A stretch of DNA of 6,053 nt from SHAN690 sp040905305 (lineage in GTDB: Bacteria; Bacteroidota; Bacteroidia; Flavobacteriales_G; Salibacteraceae), in contig JBBDRU010000184.1 of assembly GCA_040905305.1 (NCBI GenBank), forward strand, positions 1-6,053, read 5' to 3'. The notes beneath the pieces are model-generated. The model ran no database searches. It had not been told where the DNA came from and saw nothing but the letters and a program-made list of their open reading frames with translations. The translations under genes and the position numbers were made by a program. Numbering within the stretch: position 1 is the stretch's first letter; each line of letters opens with the position of its first letter. Below, one piece after another: positions 1-5,957 of this stretch.

Positions 1-979
1 TTCCTGAATTTGCGATGGTGCTGCTATCATTGCTCAATAGGTCAAATTGGTAAAGCGCCCTTTCCTGCGCAACAATGTATAATTTGGAATTATCGGGTGA
101 AAAGCAATGAAATTTTTGCCTCGTGTTGTAAGGCAGCGAAGACGTGTTTAGTTGAACCTCTCGCTGCACAATGCCTGTTTGCTGATCAAAGGAGAACAAG
201 CTTGTAATGTGATTTGGGCCTACATACGCTCCAACATGTCGGTCGGTATATGCCAGCCACTCTCCATTGGGTGAAAACTTCATTTCATTAGTATGGTCAC
301 CGTGGAAATTCGCATAATTCAATACAGAATCGGTCAGAGAGATCACGGGTTGTGAAATAATTCCAGTGTCCGTAATCTGCCATGCATAAAATACCGGTGC
401 TGCTCTTTTTCTGGAAACAAGCCAGTAGTCCCTGTTGTTTTCATGCCTAGTTATGTCTAAAGCAAGAGCCATGGTGGAGTCAAGGAGAATGTCATGTTGA
501 ATAACCTCCCCTTGCCCACCGTTCGAATAGACGTTTACCAATGAATAATGAACGCCTGGTATAACGACTGATAAACTACTAGTCCAGAAAACGTAGTATA
601 AGCTATCGTTGCATGGGTAGGGCACTACAAAGGTTTGCTCAGAGCGCGAACTTATGGCCGGTGCCCCATTGATCATCAACTGCCCTGAACCGTTATAAAA
701 ATGATCACCGTCAGCTACCAACAATAAGTTTCCATTGCGATCAGAAATGCAAGCCTGACCAGGACGTGAAGTTTCCAGGTCAAAACCGGTTTGCAGCACC
801 GGAGCCCCTGAATTCCAGGAAACAAAATTGCTGTCTCTCCAAACCCAATTGGCAAATTCATTCTGGCCGAATAATGGATTTATTCCTATTGCAATGAAAA
901 CAAAACCAGCACTAAGCACCAAACGGCATCCATGCAGGATCCGTTGCCTGGTATGTGCATATTGTTCATTTTTATCCAT
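1..979 (-). CDS. Secreted beta-propeller protein, N-terminal 326 residues (truncated by window edge)
   Basis: An open frame starts with ATG at 979-977 and runs without a stop to position 1, giving 326 complete codons; the 3' end lies outside the window. Residues 1-38 look like a signal peptide: a long basic n-region with R11, R13 and R19, a hydrophobic stretch at 20-37, and probable cleavage at LFG|Q38/39. The mature start resembles the common N-terminal region of very large T9SS-exported Bacteroidota proteins: an NWVW opening near 44, a SWNSGAPV segment at 54-61, CISDRNGNLLL at 77-87, an FYNGSGQLM stretch at 94-102, a QTFVVPYP strand at 115-122, and an NRDYWLVSR strand at 182-190. KFSPNGEWLAY (234-244) and CFSPDNSKLYIV (292-303) are propeller blade motifs of the WD40-like/PD40 type. 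Relatives usually continue into PKD or Ig-like modules and a C-terminal sorting domain, which cannot be checked here. The ATG shares one base with the TAA of the preceding gene, suggesting translational coupling. No other in-frame ATG exists until about residue 102. The exact role is unknown. Confidence 0.88.
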   Translation of the reverse strand, partial: MDKNEQYAHTRQRILHGCRLVLSAGFVFIAIGINPLFGQNEFANWVWRDSNFVSWNSGAPVLQTGFDLETSRPGQACISDRNGNLLLVADGDHFYNGSGQLMINGAPAISSRSEQTFVVPYPCNDSLYYVFWTSSLSVVIPGVHYSLVNVYSNGGQGEVIQHDILLDSTMALALDITRHENNRDYWLVSRKRAAPVFYAWQITDTGIISQPVISLTDSVLNYANFHGDHTNEMKFSPNGEWLAYTDRHVGAYVGPNHITSLFSFDQQTGIVQREVQLNTSSLPYNTRQKFHCFSPDNSKLYIVAQERALYQFDLLSNDSSTIANSG

Positions 980-3900
980 TAAAGCTTCACGACACGAGAT
1001 GTGAGGCTTTCAAAGTTATTAAATAGTTCGACTTGATATACACCGGCAGGTAATTTGGTCATATCTAATTCATGTTTACCGGCTTTTCCATTAACATCAG
1101 AGGAAAACACGACCTGGCCATGCAAGTTTACCACCCTCAGGCGATAGTTCACCTTTATTGATGGGAATGTGATTGATAAAATTCCATTATTCGGATTAGG
1201 GTAGATGGAAAACGAAGCATTACTTGGCTCATTAGTTTCTTTGGGATCGGAGCCTGTTTTATAAAATTCTGCCGGCCCGGAAGGACTGTATGCATTTCCG
1301 AAACGAAATGCAAACATTGACAACTCTGTTTCGTTCGGATGCTGAAGGTCGGCCTCCGAGGAAGAATAGAAGCGCATGGAGTTGCCAAAGTCACCGACCA
1401 CATAGTTGTTTGCACCTGCGGAAGAAACCGAAGTCGGAGTGATGCCACTTGTTCCGGTGCCATTGTTATAGGCTGATATCAACCACTCCGCAACACCGTT
1501 TACCGGCTCAACCCCTGAAATCCATAAATCAGATAATGAAGAGTTGCTACCTCCGGTACTGGCATTGGCGCTATTGCTTAACACTTGCAGGGTTTGTCCT
1601 TTAAAATCTCCAACCGCGATAATTTTTGACGCATCATCGTCCCATGAAAGATCACTAATGGATGCTTCAGTTGCATGGGTCAAATCAGAATTAAGAACCC
1701 AGAAATTACTTGCCAGATCAAACTTCTTAGAAATAATATGGAAATCGAGATCACTGTTAACACCAACAAATGGATGATCTGAACCCGGTTCAAACTCGAG
1801 ACCTGAAGCAGTAGTAGCTCCCTGATACACTGCAGATACGTCTGTTACACTGCCCAAATTAGTTTGACTTGTTTTTAGAATAAAAGCTTCTTGCGTATGC
1901 GTTGGTGTGAATGTGTTTGTGTTAAATTCAACTCCGGAGGTGGTGTTGCCAATAACATATACGTATGAATCAGAGAATTCTAACTCCACGAATTCATTAC
2001 CTGTGTTGCTGCTTGAATTAGACAACACCGAACTAAAGCTCGAGTTAAATACCACTTCATAAACAATGGCTTCATCATCGTCTTTACCGCTTAAGAACAA
2101 ACTACCGGAATTAAACTTCATGTCGTAGAGTCGGTCTCCACCTGTAGCGATATTGCTGGCATTTGACCCGTAGAAATCACTTCCATACGTCAGTGAATTA
2201 ACAGGCTGGCCATCCGATGTGCCAAGCTTAAATATTTGAGTGTATTTTAAGTTGCTGGTGCCAATATTAGAGGAACCGGTTCCCGGGAGGGTTCTTAATT
2301 TTAGATAACTATAATTTTGTCCATGAAAATGCAATGCAACGTACAGGTTCGTTCCATCTAAAACCAAATCAATGGGAGTTATGTCCGGATTATCCTGATC
2401 CTCAAAGACAGAATGCGTCACCCATTCTTCTTCTCCACAACTGTTAAACTTGGCCACATAAAAACCCGTAATACTATTTTGCTCTGTATCGATATTGGTT
2501 GAACCAATTGTTGTAGTTTCTTTGAAGGTGCCAAGAATATAAACGTTGTCATTCTCATCAGAAACAACGGCAACTGCATGGTCTTCTAAGTCTGTATCAT
2601 TATCAGAATGTTGTTGCCAAAATTCAGCACCTTCACCTGGTAGCACTTCTGAGTTTTGAATTCTACAACCAGAAGCATCTTCTACGGTTACATAATAAGT
2701 CCCATTGGTTAAATCAGTGATCATTTGACTTGTTTCACCATTGCTCCATTCATAAGTCATCCCATTTGGCAGTGCTGAAAGTTGTCCATTCGCGGCACCA
2801 TCACAATCAGGAAGAATTATGTTGTCAATATTTACATAAAAAGGATTGGCATTCACATATCCTACATTGATGTCTTCCTTGATTAAATAGCAGCCTTGAA
2901 CAGAAGTGACAGTCACATCATAATTGGAGCCGCCACCTGCTGAATTTAGATTAGCGGATGTTTGATTGTTACTCCATAAATAGGAATACGGAGAAGCTGT
3001 TCCAGTGCCATTGAGGTTATCAACAGTAGTTGAAATAGTACCATTATTCACCCCGGGACAATCTGCCATTGTTGTTGAAACAGACATGTCCATGTCAACT
3101 ACAGGGCTTAATACGAGCGATGACGTATTTGAAGATGTGCAACCGTTGTCATCAACTATTCTGACACTGTATGTTCCAGCAATCATAGGATACGCTGTAG
3201 CCGGTGATGATGTACTACTGATGCTTGAAGTCCATGACTGGTCAAATGGGTTTGATGGACTAGGATTCACCTGAATATCATAAGGGCTGTTTCCTCCTGA
3301 CCAGGAAACATCCGCCCCTCCCCATATTTCAGTTCCGGATCCAGATTCTGAAAATTCAATATTTGCATTCCAGGGCGATGAATTCCAGTTGACATTTTGG
3401 TAAACGCATGTTGGATGAGAAATGTTTCCTGCCGAAATCGAGCTTACAATTAACTCATCCGGTTCAACAACAGCAACTGTTTCTTGCGTATGGCAATCAT
3501 CCTCGTCAAATAAGTCTATGACATAGTTTCCTGCTGTCAAGTTACCAAAAGAATAAGTTGAGCTAGAATAGGGCTCAGGATTGTTAAAGTTTCCTGTGAG
3601 ATCGTTCCAATAAACCGTGATGGGGTCATCACCTTCGGGATCAATTACAACTTGTCCATCAGCGCTGCCATAACAAAGGGCATCCGTAATAGTGGCATTT
3701 ACTGCAGGGTCATCATTCCATGCGAACTGAAAACTGACCCAATCAGATTCGCAGCCCTCATTAGAAGTATATTTTAATTGAGTGTTATAGCTATGTGATG
3801 TCGGTGTTCCGGAATAACAATTAGCACTTATAGGATCAAACTCACCAGCAGTAGTGGTTGAAAAACCACATAACTGAGGCCAGTCAAAATTATCTGGATC

Positions 3901-5190
3901 GGTGGTTTCGTTGTTCAGAGTTACAGTCACTTCATTGTTAAAATCGACTGGAAAGTCAACCTCACAAAATTGGAGATTTGAATTTATTGATACTTGAGGC
4001 GTGGGGTGAACGGTGAGTGGAATATTGAGAGAGTTAACGCATATCTCATCGGATGTAACTTTAAAAGTTTGGTTTTGTGATGGCGAATTAACGGTATATG
4101 TAGAGCCGTTTGTCAGAAATGTAGAACCTTGCCACCAGCTGAGTGTGCCCGACCCATTGGCCGTAAGTGTTATGTTTGTTCCTTCACAAGTTTCTGCATT
4201 CTGGGTTCCAGAAATTGAGGCATATTCCTTACCTCTCAAGTAAGTTGAATATTCTCCATTGTTTTGCGCTTCATATCTGAGTGTCCATTTATAGTTCGTG
4301 CTCGGCATGATTTGGTTTGATAAAGGTACAAAAGCGATCAGAGTATCTGAAGGGTTTTGGTCATTAACGAAAGTTTCGTTATATTCCACAGTGATAGTCG
4401 GTGGATCATACGACTCAAAATCCTCGTCTAATTCCTCCAATTGCCATTCATATCGGCCTACGCAACCTTCATCCACTTCTGGTGCAAAACCAATGAACCT
4501 TAAGTTTGTATATGGACATACCAAAAAATGCCCCTGCCCTCCGCTAGTTGCAGGTTCTGAGTCAAGAAGCTGAACTGATGGTGACCCGGGCTGGTAGTAA
4601 GTATGATGAATTTCAAACTGATAATTATACTCAACAGAACTGTTTATGGGGTTGCACTCTCCAGCCGTAGAACTTGTTTCCAATTTAAACTTTAGTCGAA
4701 ATTCTCTGCTTTGAGTTTCATTACCATGTGCGACAACAGCTGTGATTGGTATTGATGTCGCTGTCATGTCAATATTCTGTACCGCACTACAATTAGTGCT
4801 GCTTGAATTGTTATCGACAAAAATCCAATCATCATTTGCACCTGACCAGTTGCCATGAGAAGTCCAACCGAAAGAAGAACCCAATAATTTGTGTTCTAAT
4901 TCAACGGTGAGTTTGTTTGATCCCGATAGCTCTAATTCACTCTGATCAATAGTGAAATTAACATCCAGTGTTAAACGCTCACCTGCTAGCGGACTACAAT
5001 CATCAACAGTAATAATGTTGTTACTACCGCTTGGGGAATGACCTGCAAAAGACGCAGTGATGCTAGAGAGTTGTCCAAAACAAAATTGAGAACACAAGAT
5101 AATGAGACCAGTACTCAGTATTGTCGAGATGCGTAACCTCAGGGAGAAGGTTGAATATGCAAATGTCTTTTTGATGGTATTAAATCTCAT
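979..5190 (-). CDS. Large T9SS-exported protein with Ig-like domain, SprB-like repeats, beta-propeller and type A sorting domain
   Basis: This complete 1403-residue protein is predicted to cross the inner membrane by Sec and the outer membrane by T9SS, ending on the cell surface or released. Residues 1-39 form a signal peptide (basic start, hydrophobic 21-38, cleavage CFG|Q). Residues 40-330 are a beta-rich region I do not recognise, with cysteines at 65, 134, 179, 225 and 243 and a W-rich patch at 109-122. Residues 328-400 look like the bacterial Ig-like domain common in T9SS substrates (C335, SWW at 351-353, C384). Residues 404-495 are unassigned. Four SprB-like repeats lie at about 497-577, 588-698, 700-778 and 785-852, each with a cysteine near both ends. 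Residues 854-1316 resemble an SBBP-type propeller, with seven candidate blades (for example NVYILGTF at 882-889 and NYVVGDFG at 1262-1269). Residues 1326-1403 are the type A sorting domain. No enzyme motif was seen; an adhesive or structural role is the best inference. It lies 19 bp after the barrel gene. ATG at 5190 is chosen because it gives the signal peptide; the ATG at 5195 meets a stop after one codon. Confidence 0.93.
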   Translation of the reverse strand: MRFNTIKKTFAYSTFSLRLRISTILSTGLIILCSQFCFGQLSSITASFAGHSPSGSNNIITVDDCSPLAGERLTLDVNFTIDQSELELSGSNKLTVELEHKLLGSSFGWTSHGNWSGANDDWIFVDNNSSSTNCSAVQNIDMTATSIPITAVVAHGNETQSREFRLKFKLETSSTAGECNPINSSVEYNYQFEIHHTYYQPGSPSVQLLDSEPATSGGQGHFLVCPYTNLRFIGFAPEVDEGCVGRYEWQLEELDEDFESYDPPTITVEYNETFVNDQNPSDTLIAFVPLSNQIMPSTNYKWTLRYEAQNNGEYSTYLRGKEYASISGTQNAETCEGTNITLTANGSGTLSWWQGSTFLTNGSTYTVNSPSQNQTFKVTSDEICVNSLNIPLTVHPTPQVSINSNLQFCEVDFPVDFNNEVTVTLNNETTDPDNFDWPQLCGFSTTTAGEFDPISANCYSGTPTSHSYNTQLKYTSNEGCESDWVSFQFAWNDDPAVNATITDALCYGSADGQVVIDPEGDDPITVYWNDLTGNFNNPEPYSSSTYSFGNLTAGNYVIDLFDEDDCHTQETVAVVEPDELIVSSISAGNISHPTCVYQNVNWNSSPWNANIEFSESGSGTEIWGGADVSWSGGNSPYDIQVNPSPSNPFDQSWTSSISSTSSPATAYPMIAGTYSVRIVDDNGCTSSNTSSLVLSPVVDMDMSVSTTMADCPGVNNGTISTTVDNLNGTGTASPYSYLWSNNQTSANLNSAGGGSNYDVTVTSVQGCYLIKEDINVGYVNANPFYVNIDNIILPDCDGAANGQLSALPNGMTYEWSNGETSQMITDLTNGTYYVTVEDASGCRIQNSEVLPGEGAEFWQQHSDNDTDLEDHAVAVVSDENDNVYILGTFKETTTIGSTNIDTEQNSITGFYVAKFNSCGEEEWVTHSVFEDQDNPDITPIDLVLDGTNLYVALHFHGQNYSYLKLRTLPGTGSSNIGTSNLKYTQIFKLGTSDGQPVNSLTYGSDFYGSNASNIATGGDRLYDMKFNSGSLFLSGKDDDEAIVYEVVFNSSFSSVLSNSSSNTGNEFVELEFSDSYVYVIGNTTSGVEFNTNTFTPTHTQEAFILKTSQTNLGSVTDVSAVYQGATTASGLEFEPGSDHPFVGVNSDLDFHIISKKFDLASNFWVLNSDLTHATEASISDLSWDDDASKIIAVGDFKGQTLQVLSNSANASTGGSNSSLSDLWISGVEPVNGVAEWLISAYNNGTGTSGITPTSVSSAGANNYVVGDFGNSMRFYSSSEADLQHPNETELSMFAFRFGNAYSPSGPAEFYKTGSDPKETNEPSNASFSIYPNPNNGILSITFPSIKVNYRLRVVNLHGQVVFSSDVNGKAGKHELDMTKLPAGVYQVELFNNFESLTSRVVKL
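982..1215 (-). other. T9SS type A C-terminal sorting domain coding segment
   Basis: These bases encode residues 1326-1403 of the large protein. The classic landmarks appear in order: FSIYPNPNNGILSITF at 1327-1342, a VVNLHGQVVFSS strand at 1353-1364, LDMTKLPAGVYQVELF at 1375-1390, and a basic/hydrophobic end, SRVVKL. In known T9SS substrates this domain directs passage through the outer membrane and is then cleaved by the PorU sortase, usually with attachment to A-LPS or release. The genome must therefore encode T9SS components outside this window. Confidence 0.93.
1243..2631 (-). repeat. Predicted seven-blade beta-propeller (coding repeats, SBBP-like)
   Basis: Residues 854-1316 contain a recurring strand pair of the form x-VYVxG-x-F, usually followed by a strand like FVAKF. 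Candidate blade starts are DNVYILGTF (881-889) with FYVAKFNS (910-917), TNLYVALHF (947-955), GSLFLSGKD (1029-1037), SYVYVIGNT (1075-1083) with AFILKTS (1102-1108), HPFVGVNSD (1139-1147), SKIIAVGDF (1188-1196), and NNYVVGDFG (1261-1269) with MFAFRFG (1292-1298). This matches the SBBP repeat style (D-x-x-G-N-V-Y-V-T-G). The count of seven was made by eye, and blades 3 and 5 are the least regular. Confidence 0.6.
2635..3702 (-). repeat. Four tandem SprB-like protein repeats (coding)
   Basis: Each unit starts with an N-terminal cysteine, usually in a C-x-G-x-x-x-G context, and ends with a G-x-Y-x-V-x-x-x-D-x-x-x-C strand. Cysteine pairs by unit are C506/C566, C595/C684, C711/C767 and C796/C842. 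The C-G-G signature is clear in unit 1 (CYGSADGQV), unit 3 (CPGVNNGTI) and unit 4 (CDGAANGQL). Unit 2 lacks it but keeps SWSGGNSPYDIQV and AGTYSVRIVDDNGC. The units are diverged at DNA level, so this is an old protein repeat rather than a recent tandem duplication. SprB repeats are known from the gliding adhesin SprB of Flavobacterium and from many other surface proteins. Confidence 0.82.
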
Positions 5191-5209
5191 ATCATGATGT
5201 TTAGGGTGT

Positions 5210-5737
5210 TTAGGAGGGTGGATTGTTCAATAACACAACGAATCCAATTCTTATGGTTGGAAGCGTGATTGGTAAGTCCTCATCTAGGGTATCAAATAAT
5301 TTAATACCCGTTCGTACTTCCAATCCCGATCTGTCCGATAGCCAGTAGTTCATGCCGATACCAGAACTAACCGCAAAACCATTATCCCTTGTGTATGTGG
5401 GGTTTACTAGGTATTCAGTTACCACCTCAGGCCAGAGGCTCAGCTTTTCCTTGAAATTAAAGTAGTATCGAGCTCCTAAGCCATAGCCCGAATTAGAGAT
5501 TAGTCTCTTTTGACTTAGTATGTATGTGCCTGATAGTGAATAATAACAACCCGCGAATAAAGATTTGCTAAAAAACACACCAGCTACTGGGCTCATGGAT
5601 ACTACATAATAATTATCGTAATAATTTGCATCACCAGAAATTGCTCCTCCCACCAGTATTTTTTTTGGTGCGGTTTGTGCAGTTGCATTTATGCTTAGTA
5701 TTAAAACGGAAAATGTAAGAACAATACTTTTTATCAT
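5210..5737 (-). CDS. Small outer-membrane beta-barrel protein
   Basis: This is a complete 175-residue protein. Residues 1-20 or 1-21 are a signal peptide (MIKS, a hydrophobic core at 5-16, then NATAQ), so the mature protein has about 155 residues. The rest alternates polar and hydrophobic/aromatic residues in short strands separated by turns: VSMSPVAGVFFS near 46-57, FAGCYYSLSGTYIL near 61-74, GYGLGARYYFNF near 84-95, LSLWPEVVTEYLV near 99-111, FAVSSGIGMNYWLS near 121-134, GLEVRTGIKLF near 138-148, and PTIRIGFVVLL near 160-170. This pattern and length fit the eight-stranded OmpX/OMP_b-brl-like barrels common in Bacteroidota. It is much shorter than PorP/SprF proteins (about 300 residues), so it should not be called SprF. 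It ends in NNPPS rather than the usual terminal aromatic residue. As first gene of the operon, it may anchor or help display the large exported proteins after it, but that is inference from position alone. Confidence 0.85.
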   Translation of the reverse strand: MIKSIVLTFSVLILSINATAQTAPKKILVGGAISGDANYYDNYYVVSMSPVAGVFFSKSLFAGCYYSLSGTYILSQKRLISNSGYGLGARYYFNFKEKLSLWPEVVTEYLVNPTYTRDNGFAVSSGIGMNYWLSDRSGLEVRTGIKLFDTLDEDLPITLPTIRIGFVVLLNNPPS

Positions 5738-5770
5738 CTTTTATTATTTATAAACATGAACGGAAACGAC

Positions 5771-5788
5771 ATTTGTGGATTGACAAAT
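5771..5788 (-). promoter_or_regulatory. Inverted repeat in the 5' leader of the barrel gene
   Basis: ATTTGT-GGATTG-ACAAAT is a perfect 6-bp inverted repeat with a 6-nt loop. It lies 34-51 nt upstream of the ATG at 5737 and downstream of the predicted transcription start, so it would be in the mRNA leader. It could form a small hairpin or serve as a protein-binding site. The stem is weak (mostly A-T pairs) and there is no T-tract, so it is not a terminator. Confidence 0.3.
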
Positions 5789-5835
5789 TACGTGAACAAG
5801 CCGTATTGATAAATCTCAACCTTAGGTAAGTGGCT

Positions 5836-5866
5836 CAAACGTAGAGTTTTCTTTTGATTTAAGCAA
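5836..5866 (-). promoter_or_regulatory. Bacteroidota-type promoter (TTG-N20-TACGTTTG)
   Basis: On the minus strand, TTG (complement of 5864-5866) is followed after 20 nt by TACGTTTG (complement of 5836-5843). This is an exact match to the Bacteroidota consensus, a -33 TTG and a -7 TAnnTTTG spaced about 17-23 nt apart. Transcription would begin near 5829-5832, leaving a leader of roughly 90 nt before the barrel gene ATG at 5737. No equally good promoter was found between the three genes, so this one probably drives the whole operon. Confidence 0.65.
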
Positions 5867-5871
5867 ATCAA
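5854..5871. promoter_or_regulatory. Perfect 7-bp dyad overlapping the -33 box, candidate operator
   Basis: TTGATTT-AAGC-AAATCAA is a perfect inverted repeat of 7-bp arms around a 4-nt centre. It covers the -33 TTG of the predicted promoter. A symmetric site here is well placed for binding by a dimeric regulator, either a repressor blocking RNA polymerase or an activator. It is A/T-rich, which raises the odds of chance occurrence. The half-sites resemble FNR half-sites, but the spacing (TTGAT-N8-ATCAA) does not fit that family's N4 rule. Confidence 0.4.
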
Positions 5872-5894
5872 TTTTAAGATCGGGGTCGGTCTTT

Positions 5895-5957
5895 GCCTGA
5901 ACGCAACGCATCAGGCGTGAGGTTTAGATATCACGAGGAGAAATTCTAAATACTCCT
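5895..5957. repeat. Run of three adjoining short inverted repeats
   Basis: Three hairpin-capable elements lie end to end. GCCTGA/TCAGGC occupies 5895-5916 with a 10-nt loop that is itself ACGCA twice. CGTGA/TCACG occupies 5916-5935 with a 10-nt loop and shares base 5916 with the first. AGGAG/CTCCT occupies 5936-5957 with a 12-nt loop. The first stem is G+C-rich. The third is followed on the plus strand by a T-rich run (GTTTTAGTTTGTTT, 5958-5971), so it could weakly terminate plus-strand transcription. The group lies upstream of the operon promoter and could also mark the end of a neighbouring transcript or a small structured RNA. Confidence 0.35.

Noticed and set aside
10..207. Plus-strand 65-codon open frame
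   Set aside because: It lies opposite the truncated propeller gene, has no signal or domain features, and its protein looks like random shadow composition.
1155..1463. Minus-strand 102-codon open frame in another frame
   Set aside because: It lies fully inside the sorting-domain and propeller part of the large protein, whose reading is strongly supported by T9SS motifs.
3005..3274. Plus-strand 89-codon open frame (and similar ones at 1544-1777, 4013-4243 and 4298-4573)
   Set aside because: All lie antisense to the large gene and show no recognisable domain, promoter or start context.
5210..5737. Calling the barrel protein SprF/PorP
   Set aside because: At 175 residues it is far shorter than that family, and its strand pattern fits a small OmpX-like barrel better.
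5784..5819. A second promoter with TAATTTG as the -7 box
   Set aside because: The box is one base short of TAnnTTTG, and the available TTG triplets sit 6 or 26 nt away, outside the accepted spacing.
5854..5871. An FNR/CRP-type binding site
   Set aside because: The half-sites TTGAT and ATCAA are present but separated by 8 nt rather than the 4 nt that family requires.
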